Below are positions 1 through 6,772 of a DNA stretch of 12,861 bases, one piece after another. The notes under the pieces are model-generated. The model saw only the letters and a program-made list of their open reading frames with translations. It was not told the DNA's origin and made no database searches. How positions within the stretch are numbered: position 1 is the stretch's first letter; every line of letters begins with the position of its first letter. Origin of the DNA: SAR86 cluster bacterium. Its GTDB lineage: Bacteria; Pseudomonadota; Gammaproteobacteria; Magnimaribacterales; D2472. Made by a program: the position numbers and the translations under genes. The stretch spans positions 1 through 12,861 of the forward strand of contig JADHNV010000026.1 in the NCBI GenBank assembly GCA_016779285.1, in the 5' to 3' direction.

Positions 1-417
1 TGAATACATCCTAAATAAATCTGCTGCAAATATTGCAGCCTCATCGCCGCCCGCCCCAGCTCTAATCTCAAGGTAAGCTGCACCATCATCTGCCTCATCT
101 TTAGGCAGTAACATAAACTTAAGATTTTTTTCAAGCTCCGCAATTTTTTCTTGGTTTGAAGTGATCTCAATTTTTGCTAGCTCTATCAGTTCAGAGTCCT
201 CTGAATCCAACAGCTCTTTAGCGTCAATTAATTCTTTCTCAGCATTTTGCAGTGATTGAAATAAATCAACGATAGGTGCAATATCAGAATATTCTTTGTT
301 TAATTGAGTGAATTGAGCCATATCATCTGTTGCTCCCTCCTTAGCAAGAGCATCATGAATCTCAATAGCTCTTAATTTGACGCTCTCTAGTTTTGCGATA
401 ATTGATGCTTCAAGCAC
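1..417 (-). CDS. prfA: Peptide chain release factor 1 (RF1), N-terminal 139 residues, cut by the window edge
   Basis: RF1 recognises UAA and UAG in the ribosomal A site and triggers peptide release. Only the N-terminal part is visible. It holds a charged helical domain (start VLEASIIAKLES, compare MKPSIVAKLEAL in E. coli) followed near residues 119-139 by the class I release factor segment GAGGDEAAIFAADLFRMYS. The stop-codon recognition and GGQ motifs lie outside the window. I chose the GTG at 415-417 because it matches the family's usual N-terminus and has AAGGA (426-430) 8 nt upstream. The first 8 nt overlap the end of hemA, so translation is probably coupled. The hemA-prfA order is standard in gammaproteobacteria. 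No frame break is visible. Confidence 0.93.
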   Translation of the reverse strand, partial: MLEASIIAKLESVKLRAIEIHDALAKEGATDDMAQFTQLNKEYSDIAPIVDLFQSLQNAEKELIDAKELLDSEDSELIELAKIEITSNQEKIAELEKNLKFMLLPKDEADDGAAYLEIRAGAGGDEAAIFAADLFRMYS

Positions 418-1624
418 TTCTAATTTCCTTAATCATAGACAAAATGGCATGAGGGGTTAATTTGGAAATACATTGTAGCTCATCCTCTGAGGCAAAATGC
501 ATCTGTTTGAGAAATGCATATGGATCATCAGACTCTAGCAACTCTAGGAGCTCTTTTTCATTAATTTTAGTAGAGACATTCTTAAGAGCAAAATACGCCT
601 CATTGCGTTTATTTTTATTGATTTTTTCTTGATTGAAAGATTCGACCTTTCTTTGAATGAGCTCTCTTGCTTTCAACGCCTCAAAGGAACGTTCCTCTAA
701 ATTCTCTTGAGTAACAAGCTCAATATCTTCAATTGTAAATAAATAAGCATACTCCAAATCCCTAACCTGATTCTCTATATTTCTGGGCACTCCTAAATCA
801 ATTAAAAGCATTGGTTTATTTTTTCTTGCTTTCATTGCTTGCTCAATTAGACCCTTCCCGATTATTGGCAAGGGTGAATTAATAGAAGTAACTAAAATAT
901 CTGTATTTTGAATTAGCGCTCCAAGTTTAGATAGCTGAGTTGTCTCAATGCTTAGAGAGTTATTGATTGCTAATGTTTTCTTGGATCGATTAACGGCATT
1001 AATATGAGTGATACCGTTATTATAAAAGTTTTCAATCACGCTAATTGCCATCTGACCAGCCCCTACTATTGTAAGCTTTTGCTGATTTGGATTTTCAAAA
1101 ATCTCTTGAACAATTTTCAATGAAAGGCCTGAGACAGATAATGGGTTAAAACCAATCTGTGTCTCTGTTCTCGCTGCTTTTGCAATTGAGATAATCTCAT
1201 CGGTTAGTTTTTGGAATGGTCCTTTTAAAGAACCAAGTTCAATATGTGCCTGAATAGATTTTTTAAATTGACCTAATATCTCTTGTTCTCCTAATACCTG
1301 TGAATCGAGTCCACTCGCAACATAGCACATGTGCTCAATAGCATTACTCCCTTGAAAAAAATATAAGTCATTATTCAAAGAATCACTCGAACCAAAGAAC
1401 TCTAGCGTCTTTTGAGCTATTTGACTGATGTCAGGAAAAGTGCCGTAAATATAAACCTCAGTTCTGTTGCATGTCGAAAGAGCAAAAAATGATTCTATGA
1501 AATCACCAAAAGAGTTTTCAAGGAAATTTTTAAAGTCTTCTTGATTGGAGTCATCTATAATAAATAGCTCCCTTTCAGATAACTTTGTTGTTTTATGATT
1601 TATGCCAAATAGCTTTAATTCCAT
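410..1624 (-). CDS. hemA: Glutamyl-tRNA reductase
   Basis: Reduces glutamyl-tRNA(Glu) with NADPH to glutamate-1-semialdehyde, the first committed step of the C5 haem pathway; cytoplasmic. The 404 residues are close to the E. coli length. The N-terminal catalytic domain opens with LFGINHKTT and carries the nucleophilic cysteine C52 in STCNRTEVY. The ASGLDSQVLGEQEILGQ segment (103-119) follows, then a Rossmann NADPH-binding domain with GAGQM at 188-192, and a helical C-terminal dimerisation region. The ATG at 1624 places GINHKT where the family has it, so the start cannot move inward. That start overlaps the divergent lolB start by 23 bp. The upstream ribosome binding site is weak (GAG about 13 nt away). 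The product uses tRNA(Glu), which links haem synthesis to translation, and prfA lies directly downstream. Confidence 0.97.
   Translation of the reverse strand: MELKLFGINHKTTKLSERELFIIDDSNQEDFKNFLENSFGDFIESFFALSTCNRTEVYIYGTFPDISQIAQKTLEFFGSSDSLNNDLYFFQGSNAIEHMCYVASGLDSQVLGEQEILGQFKKSIQAHIELGSLKGPFQKLTDEIISIAKAARTETQIGFNPLSVSGLSLKIVQEIFENPNQQKLTIVGAGQMAISVIENFYNNGITHINAVNRSKKTLAINNSLSIETTQLSKLGALIQNTDILVTSINSPLPIIGKGLIEQAMKARKNKPMLLIDLGVPRNIENQVRDLEYAYLFTIEDIELVTQENLEERSFEALKARELIQRKVESFNQEKINKNKRNEAYFALKNVSTKINEKELLELLESDDPYAFLKQMHFASEDELQCISKLTPHAILSMIKEIRSA
1556..1561 (+). promoter_or_regulatory. Candidate -10 box for lolB-ispE, inside hemA
   Basis: A perfect TATAAT lies about 40 nt before the lolB ATG, which would give a leader of roughly 34 nt. 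No good -35 hexamer stands 16-18 nt upstream, and TTGATT at 1541-1546 is too close. The site is inside the 5' coding part of hemA on the opposite strand. In an AT-rich window a lone -10 match is weak evidence. Confidence 0.3.
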
Positions 1625-2093
1625 AACAAAATTTATCTCAATATTTCTTTTAATATTTTTAAGTTCATGTTCATCAATATCTCACACAATATTTCCAGAG
1701 AAATTATTTGTGGGCAAGATATCTGTTGCAAACGCTCAAAGCCGATCTAATTATAGTATTAGAGTTAGCGTATTACCTGAAAACGTTATTATACAGATTG
1801 GAAAACCTTTATTTGGAAATCTATTAAAGATTGAATTTGATTATTCTAGGGGTTTATCTTTTGACCCAGAGGTTAATAGTGAGTACCTGAGTTTATTAGG
1901 AAGTTTAAACAAAAAAGACTATATGAATTTTTTTGATTTTTGCTTTGATGATCTTAAGAGTGATGACAGCATATTCCTCATAAAAAAACATGATTTTGAA
2001 TTAAAATGCAATTATCAAAACATAGATACTTTCTCATTTGATCTAGCTTATAAAACTAAACTGAAAATTTTTGGAGTTTTGAAACGTGAATAG
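1602..2093 (+). CDS. lolB: Outer-membrane lipoprotein LolB-like (short form)
   Basis: LolB is the outer-membrane receptor that takes lipoproteins from the periplasmic carrier LolA and inserts them into the outer membrane. The 163-residue product begins with a lipoprotein signal peptide: K10, then the hydrophobic FISIFLLIFL, then the lipobox LSSC with C23 as the lipidated residue. Serine follows it, which fits outer-membrane sorting. The mature part reads as a short beta-rich domain. KPLFG at 68-72 matches the NPLG turn that carries the membrane-inserting leucine (L68, mature numbering) of E. coli LolB, by an alignment made from memory. It is about 40 residues shorter than E. coli LolB and otherwise diverged, so position between hemA and ispE is a main support. 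No alternative ATG, GTG or TTG exists before the lipobox, so the ATG at 1602 stands although it overlaps hemA. No clear ribosome binding site. Confidence 0.8.
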   Translation: MPNSFNSITKFISIFLLIFLSSCSSISHTIFPEKLFVGKISVANAQSRSNYSIRVSVLPENVIIQIGKPLFGNLLKIEFDYSRGLSFDPEVNSEYLSLLGSLNKKDYMNFFDFCFDDLKSDDSIFLIKKHDFELKCNYQNIDTFSFDLAYKTKLKIFGVLKRE

Positions 2094-2916
2094 CCTTCAA
2101 TTAAGTTGCCCAGCAAAGTTGAACTTAAAGCTTGAAGTTTTAGGAAAAAGAAATGATGGAATGCATGAAATAAAAACACAATTTCAATTAATTAATCTGT
2201 TTGATGAAATATCAATCAACAAAACATCAAGGAAATCTCTTTCTGTAAAGACGAACCTAGGAGCCTCAATTGAAGGTGAGAATAATATAGTCTTTGATGC
2301 CATTCAATCATTATCAGACTATGCTGGAGAAGAGTTATATTGTGATGTTGAGATTATAAAAAATATTCCCTTGGGTGGGGGGCTTGGCGGGGGTAGCTCG
2401 AACGCTGCTGCGGCGCTCATTGGAACAAATTTTTTATTTAAATTAGGTGTCTCATATCCTGAACTAATGAAAATTGCAGAAACACTAGGAGCAGATGTGC
2501 CTTTTTTTGTTTTTGGAAAAAACGCCTATGCATCTGGTGTTGGAGAAAAATTAGTTGAAGATACAAAATACTCTAATACAAAATATTTATTATTATTTCC
2601 TCAGATCCACTCATCAACTAAAGACCTTTTTTCGAAATGGGATGAATTAAACAAGGATTTACAAAAATCGATTGTACTGGAAGAAGAAAATTCATTTCTG
2701 CCTATTTTTCTAGAACAAAATCAAGAGATAAAAAAAGTTTTCAATGAATTGAATGAAGATAATTCCTTTAAGTTATCTGGGACAGGGTCAACAATATTTT
2801 GTGCTTATAATGATCAGAGTAAAGTTGAAAAAATTTTAAAAAAAATTCCAACTAAATGGAGACACTCTTTTTGCGAACCTTTACAATGTTCTCCATTATT
2901 AACATATTTAAATTAA
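2086..2916 (+). CDS. ispE: 4-diphosphocytidyl-2-C-methyl-D-erythritol kinase
   Basis: Phosphorylates the 2-hydroxyl of CDP-methylerythritol with ATP in the MEP pathway to isopentenyl diphosphate; cytoplasmic, GHMP kinase family. The 276 residues match the usual length. PAKLN at 9-13 carries the active-site lysine K11. The glycine-rich ATP loop PLGGGLGGGSSN spans 95-106, LGADVPFF carries the catalytic aspartate D137, and the C-terminal GHMP motif LSGTGST is present. The start is GTG at 2086, overlapping the lolB stop by 8 nt, with GGAG (2073-2076) 9 nt upstream. The stop codon abuts the tRNA-Gln gene with no spacer. Confidence 0.96.
   Translation: MNSLQLSCPAKLNLKLEVLGKRNDGMHEIKTQFQLINLFDEISINKTSRKSLSVKTNLGASIEGENNIVFDAIQSLSDYAGEELYCDVEIIKNIPLGGGLGGGSSNAAAALIGTNFLFKLGVSYPELMKIAETLGADVPFFVFGKNAYASGVGEKLVEDTKYSNTKYLLLFPQIHSSTKDLFSKWDELNKDLQKSIVLEEENSFLPIFLEQNQEIKKVFNELNEDNSFKLSGTGSTIFCAYNDQSKVEKILKKIPTKWRHSFCEPLQCSPLLTYLN
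2880..2908 (+). promoter_or_regulatory. Candidate sigma-70 promoter for tRNA-Gln and prs, inside the end of ispE
   Basis: TTTACA (2880-2885, 5 of 6) and CATATT (2903-2908, 4 of 6) are spaced by 17 nt. The predicted transcription start near 2915 falls just before the tRNA 5' end at 2917. The geometry is what a tRNA promoter would need, but the -10 match is poor and the surroundings are AT-rich. Confidence 0.35.
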
Positions 2917-2991
2917 TGGGGTGTAGCCAAGCGGTAAGGCAACGGGTTTTGATCCCGTCATGCGCTGGTTCGAATCCAGCCACCCCAGCCA
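2917..2991 (+). tRNA. tRNA-Gln (anticodon UUG)
   Basis: A full cloverleaf can be folded by hand. The acceptor stem TGGGGTG pairs with CACCCCA over 7 bp. The D arm has a 3-bp stem, as in E. coli tRNA-Gln. The anticodon stem ACGGG/CCCGT encloses the loop TTTTGAT, giving anticodon TTG. The T arm is GCTGG-TTCGAAT-CCAGC. The discriminator is G and the CCA end is encoded. It reads CAA, and CAG by wobble. It starts directly after the ispE stop and ends 12 nt before prs, so it is probably cut out of a longer mRNA. This place between ispE and prs is, to my knowledge, shared with other gammaproteobacteria. Confidence 0.97.
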
Positions 2992-3003
2992 ATTCAAGAG
3001 AAA

Positions 3004-3963
3004 ATGATTAACAAGCCTACTGTAGGAATTTTTGCTGGCTCTGCATCAACCTCACTTGCAGAGGAAGTTGGGAAAATACTAGGTCTTAAATTAGGCAATA
3101 TTGATCTGGGTAAATTTTCTGATGGTGAGATAAAAGTAGAGATTCTTGAAAATGTCAGAGGTCATGAGGCATATATTATTCAATCCACATGTGCTCCAAC
3201 AAACTCTAATTTGATGGAGCTAATGCTCATTACTGATGCATTAAAGCGTTCATCAGCTGCTAGAATTACAGCTATCCTGCCCTACTATGGTTATGCTCGT
3301 CAGGATAGAAGAGTAAGATCTGCCAGGGTTCCTATTAGCGCAAAAGTTATAGCGGACATGATGAACTCAGTTGGTGTAGATAGGGTGTTAACTGTAGACC
3401 TGCACTCAGAATCTATTCAAGGTTTTTTTGATATGCCTGCAGACAATGTGTATGCAACGAAAATTATGCATGATGATATAAAGTCAAGGTCTACAAAAGA
3501 TGAAAAAATACTAGTTGTCTCACCAGATATAGGTGGAGTTGTTAGAGCAAGGGCATTAGCAAAGTTCTTAGATGAGTCTGAACTTGCCATTATAGATAAA
3601 AGGCGAGCAACTGCTAATGAATCTGAGGTAATGAATATAATTGGAGATGTTGAAGGCAAAAGTTGTATTGTTCCAGACGATATTATTGATACGGCTGGAA
3701 CTTTATGTAATGCAGCTCAGGCTCTCAAGGACGCAGGAGCATCTAAGGTAAAGGCATATATCACTCATCCAGTTTTATCTGGCCCTGCAATTGAAAGAAT
3801 CTCTAATTCCTCAATAGATGAATTAGTTGTAACCAATTCTATTTCTTTATCCACAGAAGCAGAAAAATGCAGTAAAATACGCGTCATTTCTCTTGCCCCT
3901 ACAATTGCAGAGTGCATCAGAAGATTAAACAATGAAGAGTCGCTAAGCGCTCTATTTTTGTAG
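3004..3963 (+). CDS. prs: Ribose-phosphate pyrophosphokinase (PRPP synthetase)
   Basis: Transfers pyrophosphate from ATP to ribose 5-phosphate to make PRPP, the precursor of nucleotides, histidine, tryptophan and NAD; cytoplasmic, class I hexamer. The 319 residues match the usual size. Visible motifs are KFSDGE (37-42), the ATP-binding YARQDRRVRSARVP (97-110) and VDLHSESIQGFF with the catalytic-loop histidine H134. The flexible-loop segment SPDIGGVVRARA (173-184) and the PRPP-binding loop DDIIDTAGTL (225-234) follow. Residue 224 just before that loop is proline, where I expect valine or isoleucine. A purine-rich AAGAG lies a few bases before the ATG. RNase processing of the tRNA just upstream should leave this mRNA with a leader of only about 12 nt. 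Confidence 0.97.
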   Translation: MINKPTVGIFAGSASTSLAEEVGKILGLKLGNIDLGKFSDGEIKVEILENVRGHEAYIIQSTCAPTNSNLMELMLITDALKRSSAARITAILPYYGYARQDRRVRSARVPISAKVIADMMNSVGVDRVLTVDLHSESIQGFFDMPADNVYATKIMHDDIKSRSTKDEKILVVSPDIGGVVRARALAKFLDESELAIIDKRRATANESEVMNIIGDVEGKSCIVPDDIIDTAGTLCNAAQALKDAGASKVKAYITHPVLSGPAIERISNSSIDELVVTNSISLSTEAEKCSKIRVISLAPTIAECIRRLNNEESLSALFL

Positions 3964-3988
3964 AAAGATACGTTAAAAGGTAAGGCAT

Positions 3989-4693
3989 ATGTCAAATGAA
4001 ATTATATTAAATGCAGATCTAAGAGTTAGAACTGGAACAAATAAAACTCGAGAAATCAGACGTGAGGACTCCATGGTTCCTGCAATAATCTATGGTAATA
4101 AAGAGGAATCAAAGAATATTAAGTTGAGGCTGAACGAACTTACAAAAGCCTCAGAAAATGAGCTCTTTTATACTCAGGTTCTGAAAATTTTACTTGAGGG
4201 AAACGAAGAAAAGGTTGTTCTTAAAGAGCTGCAAAGAGAACCGGTAAAAGGAAAATTTCTTCATGCAGATTTTCTAAGAGTATCCAGCAAGACAAAACTT
4301 AAAGTTATTATCCCGTTTAGATTCAATGGTGAAGAAGAATGCGAAGGGGTTAAAACAGACGGTGGAGTGCTTGCAAAAGTAATTTCGGAAATTGAAATTG
4401 CTTGCTTAGCAGGAAATATTCCAGAGTCAATTGATATTGATATTGCAAACCTAAAGCTCAATGAGGCGATCCGTTTATCCGACATCAATCTTCCTGAAGG
4501 TGCAGAAATTCCTGGTTTTGATGCAGAAAATGATCAAATGGTTGTTTCAGTCACTCCTCCAAGAGCAGAAATAGAAGAACCAGAGATAGTTCCTGAAGGT
4601 GAAGAAGGCGATGCATCTCAAGCAGATGACTCCTCTGAAGATCAGGATAGTGCTGGAGATGAGGCATCAGAAGAAGCAGAATCTAACGATTAA
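3989..4693 (+). CDS. rplY: 50S ribosomal protein L25, long CTC/TL5 type
   Basis: Binds 5S rRNA in the central protuberance of the large subunit. At 234 residues this is the two-domain CTC form and not the 94-residue E. coli form. The N-terminal L25 domain (about 1-95) includes RTGTNKTREIRRE and VPAIIYG. A beta-rich C-terminal TL5 domain (about 96-190) includes VKTDGGVLAKVISEIEIACLAG split over its central strands. From about residue 192 the protein ends in a strongly acidic tail rich in Glu, Asp and Ser, probably disordered. AAAAGG (3975-3980) upstream gives a good ribosome binding site for the ATG. It follows prs by 25 nt and precedes pth by 14 nt. Confidence 0.95.
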   Translation: MSNEIILNADLRVRTGTNKTREIRREDSMVPAIIYGNKEESKNIKLRLNELTKASENELFYTQVLKILLEGNEEKVVLKELQREPVKGKFLHADFLRVSSKTKLKVIIPFRFNGEEECEGVKTDGGVLAKVISEIEIACLAGNIPESIDIDIANLKLNEAIRLSDINLPEGAEIPGFDAENDQMVVSVTPPRAEIEEPEIVPEGEEGDASQADDSSEDQDSAGDEASEEAESND

Positions 4694-4707
4694 AGCTACT
4701 AACACCT

Positions 4708-5271
4708 GTGCCTAACATCTGTATTATTGGTTTGGGAAATCCTGGTATCAAATACGATGGAACTCGCCACAATATAGGAAAAGATTGGGTTAAGGCTGTA
4801 ACAAGAGATCTTGATTTACGCCTTAAATCTAAGAAAAAAATTGAATCTACCATTGCTACATCTAGTGATGAAAAAATTTTATGGGGATATCCTGATAATT
4901 ATGTAAATGAATCAGGTCATTCAGTAAGTAAAATTATTAAAAGTAATAATTTTAATCTCGAACAAATGATTATTATTCATGATGATTTAGACTTACCCGT
5001 CGGAAGCCTAAAACTTAAAATAGGTGGAGGTCATGGCGGTCATAATGGGCTTAGAAGCATCATATCTTATGCAGGAAAATCTTTTATTAGGCTGAGGGTT
5101 GGAATTGGCCATCCTGGAAGTAAAGTAGATGTAACAAACTGGGTTTTAGGTAAATTTAAACCAGCCGAGAGAAATCCTATATTAGAGAGTTTTTATAAGT
5201 TTAATAATATTATTGAGCTTTTAAGTAATAATGAAATTCAGAATGCTCAATTGCAACTTCATACAGAATAA
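4708..5271 (+). CDS. pth: Peptidyl-tRNA hydrolase
   Basis: Cleaves the ester bond of peptidyl-tRNAs dropped from ribosomes and so recycles tRNA; cytoplasmic monomer. The 187 residues are close to the E. coli size. Active-site residues are all present: N11 in GLGNPG, catalytic H21 in GTRHN, N67 in NYVNESG, D93 in HDDLDLP, and N113 in GGGHGGHNGLRS. The residue before N67 is valine, where E. coli has methionine. The start is GTG at 4708, which gives the same N-terminal length as E. coli Pth. No Shine-Dalgarno sequence is visible in the 14-nt gap after rplY, so initiation probably relies on coupling. The stop is 2 nt before the ychF ATG. Confidence 0.96.
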   Translation: MPNICIIGLGNPGIKYDGTRHNIGKDWVKAVTRDLDLRLKSKKKIESTIATSSDEKILWGYPDNYVNESGHSVSKIIKSNNFNLEQMIIIHDDLDLPVGSLKLKIGGGHGGHNGLRSIISYAGKSFIRLRVGIGHPGSKVDVTNWVLGKFKPAERNPILESFYKFNNIIELLSNNEIQNAQLQLHTE

Positions 5272-5273
5272 AG

Positions 5274-6359
5274 ATGGGATTCAAATGTGGTATTTTGGGC
5301 TTACCTAACGTTGGCAAGTCAACTTTATTTAATGCAATCACAAAATCTTCTATCCCTGCTGAAAATTTTCCCTTTTGCACAATTGAACCTAATCTTGGGA
5401 TAGTTAATGTCCCCGATAAAAGATTAGATAATATTAATAACATTTCAAATTCTGAAAAAGTAATTCCTACGACAATGAGTTTTGTAGATATTGCAGGACT
5501 TGTTAAAGGAGCCTCTAAAGGCGAAGGCTTGGGAAATGCATTCCTTTCTAATATTAGAGAGATGAATGCGCTACTTCACGTGGTGAGATGTTTTGATGAT
5601 GAAAATGTTGTACATGTTGATGGTGCAATTAATCCACTAAAAGATATTGAAACTATTAATCTTGAATTAATTTTTGCTGATCTTGAAGTTCTTGAAAAAA
5701 GAGAGCAAAAATTAGATAAGCTGATTCGGTCTGGAGATGGAGATGCAAAAAAACATAAAGAAATTATTCAATCTTTAAAAAAGTTAATGGAAAATGGAAA
5801 TCTTCCAAAACTCGATGACTTTGATCATGAAGAAATAAAATTTATTGAGAGTATGAATTTGCTTTCCACCAAACCAATGGTTTTAATTGCCAATTTATCA
5901 GATGATGAACTCAAGAATGATCTAGATGCAATAGAGGCTTATGCAAAGAGCAATGGTATTAATATTATTCCAGCTATTATTAAAGTTGAGTATGAGCTAG
6001 CTTCTTTAGATGAAAGTGAGCAAGCAGAATATTTAGAATTACTTGGAATGGATGAACCTGTGTTAAATAAAATTATCCTGGCGGGCTATAAGCTGCTGAA
6101 GCTTGAAACATTTTTTACTTCTGGCCCAAAAGAAACTCGAGCTTGGACAATACACAGAAACTCTTTGGCACCTCAAGCTGCTGGAGTTATCCATACAGAT
6201 TTTGAAAGAGGTTTTATTAAAGCAGAAGTTATCTCATATGAGGATTTTATTAATTGTTGTGGCGAGTCAGGCGCTAAAAGAGATGGAAAATTAAGGTTGG
6301 AAGGAAAGGATTATTTAGTCAAGGATGGTGATGTAATTCACTTTAAATTTAATGTTTGA
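5274..6359 (+). CDS. ychF: Redox-regulated ATPase YchF (OLA1 family)
   Basis: An Obg-related P-loop protein that hydrolyses ATP in preference to GTP, binds ribosomes and affects stress responses; cytoplasmic. The 361 residues are near the 363 of E. coli. The P-loop GLPNVGKST is at 9-17, switch region NFPFCTIEPN at 31-40, and DIAGLVKGASKGEGLGN begins at 72. The specificity motif is NLSD at 207-210, where other members have NxxE. A charged coiled-coil region (about 130-195) and a C-terminal TGS domain ending in GKDYLVKDGDVIHFKFNV complete the family layout. The ATG is 2 nt after the pth stop, the usual pth-ychF pairing. The stop codon overlaps the -35 box of the tRNA-Met promoter. Confidence 0.97.
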   Translation: MGFKCGILGLPNVGKSTLFNAITKSSIPAENFPFCTIEPNLGIVNVPDKRLDNINNISNSEKVIPTTMSFVDIAGLVKGASKGEGLGNAFLSNIREMNALLHVVRCFDDENVVHVDGAINPLKDIETINLELIFADLEVLEKREQKLDKLIRSGDGDAKKHKEIIQSLKKLMENGNLPKLDDFDHEEIKFIESMNLLSTKPMVLIANLSDDELKNDLDAIEAYAKSNGINIIPAIIKVEYELASLDESEQAEYLELLGMDEPVLNKIILAGYKLLKLETFFTSGPKETRAWTIHRNSLAPQAAGVIHTDFERGFIKAEVISYEDFINCCGESGAKRDGKLRLEGKDYLVKDGDVIHFKFNV

Positions 6360-6383
6360 CTTATAAATCAAGTTCTTTATCAT
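6356..6383 (+). promoter_or_regulatory. Predicted sigma-70 promoter of tRNA-Met
   Basis: TTGACT (6356-6361, 5 of 6) and TATCAT (6378-6383, 5 of 6) are spaced by 16 nt. The start of transcription is expected near 6390, about 4 nt before the tRNA. The -35 box overlaps the ychF stop codon, so the promoter uses the whole 34-nt gap. This is the best promoter match in the plus-strand cluster. Confidence 0.6.
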
Positions 6384-6393
6384 TTCACCTCTT

Positions 6394-6470
6394 GGCTATG
6401 TAGCTCAGATGGTTAGAGCACAGCACTCATAACGCTGGGGTCGGTGGTTCAATTCCACCCATAGCCACCA
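6394..6470 (+). tRNA. tRNA-Met, elongator (anticodon CAU)
   Basis: A 77-nt cloverleaf with encoded CCA. The acceptor stem GGCTATG/CATAGCC has 7 bp, the D stem is GCTC/GAGC, and the anticodon loop CTCATAA gives anticodon CAT. The variable loop is GGGTC and the T arm GGTGG-TTCAATT-CCACC. The body resembles the E. coli elongator tRNA-Met, including the start GGCTA.GTAGCTCAG, and it has a full first acceptor pair, unlike the initiator. The pair 31-39 of the anticodon stem is A.C, where E. coli has A-U. A tRNA-Ile with lysidine also reads as CAT, but its body differs. Confidence 0.93.
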
Positions 6471-6501
6471 TTATCAAAAATTTTTATATAAAAAGGATTA
6501 T

Positions 6502-6527
6502 CAGATATTAGGTTTAACTGATGTCTG
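6502..6527. terminator. Candidate terminator hairpin between convergent transcription units
   Basis: CAGATATTAG pairs with CTGATGTCTG on the plus strand: 10 bp with two G.U wobbles and a 6-nt loop. It lies between the tRNA-Met 3' end and the stop of the minus-strand small gene, where both directions need to end. The T run on the plus side (6544-6550) is 16 nt away. On the minus side a T5 run lies about 8 nt away, and the wobbles become A.C mismatches. Both are poor for classical termination. Confidence 0.3.
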
Positions 6528-6538
6528 GTTCTAGCTTG

Positions 6539-6772
6539 CTAATCTTTTTTTAAAAAAATTAAAATTATTATTAAAGATACTAATATTAGCAAAGCATCTT
6601 CACCAAGCATGCTTAATATATCAGTGACATTTTTGTAAACATCACCTACAAACGGGGTGGTAGGTCCAAAAATAATTCCTAGCAACAGAGAAACTGCTAC
6701 AAGAGGCAATAATAATTTTAATAACTTATTAAAAAAAGCGGTGAGTTTTGTGAGAGAGTTATTAAGATTCAT
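6539..6772 (-). CDS. Small two-helix membrane protein, unknown function (77 aa)
   Basis: I do not recognise this family. The protein has a polar, lysine-bearing amphipathic start (1-19), a first membrane segment at about 20-36 (LLLPLVAVSLLLGIIFG), a polar loop (37-58), a second segment at about 60-74, and a KKD tail, which suggests a cytoplasmic C-terminus. It appears to be a diverged paralog of the 72-residue protein encoded just upstream. Both share L[TS]..[FL], FG at the end of helix 1, D-V-x-x-N-[VI]-T in the loop, and the spacing to helix 2, with a 2-residue indel. The start ATG lies in a duplicated 13-bp segment, with no Shine-Dalgarno sequence and no good promoter, about 19 nt after a strong terminator. 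Expression may need read-through. It could also be a decaying copy. Two small helices would also fit a holin-like or toxin-like protein, with no positive evidence for either. Confidence 0.62.
   Translation of the reverse strand: MNLNNSLTKLTAFFNKLLKLLLPLVAVSLLLGIIFGPTTPFVGDVYKNVTDILSMLGEDALLILVSLIIILIFLKKD

Noticed and set aside
2391..2413. G-rich run in the ispE gene as a possible G-quadruplex
   Set aside because: The G runs encode the glycine-rich ATP loop of IspE, and four evenly spaced G3 tracts are explained by Gly codons.
3417..3995. Two open frames on the minus strand opposite prs
   Set aside because: They mirror a well conserved gene, have no family features and lack ribosome binding sites.
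4261..4488. Open frame on the minus strand opposite rplY
   Set aside because: Shadow of the L25 coding frame with no independent signal.
5210..5443. Open frame on the minus strand across the pth-ychF junction
   Set aside because: Lies opposite two confident genes and carries no recognisable feature.
6103..6294. Second open frame on the plus strand inside ychF
   Set aside because: Out-of-frame reading of the TGS domain region; no start signal.
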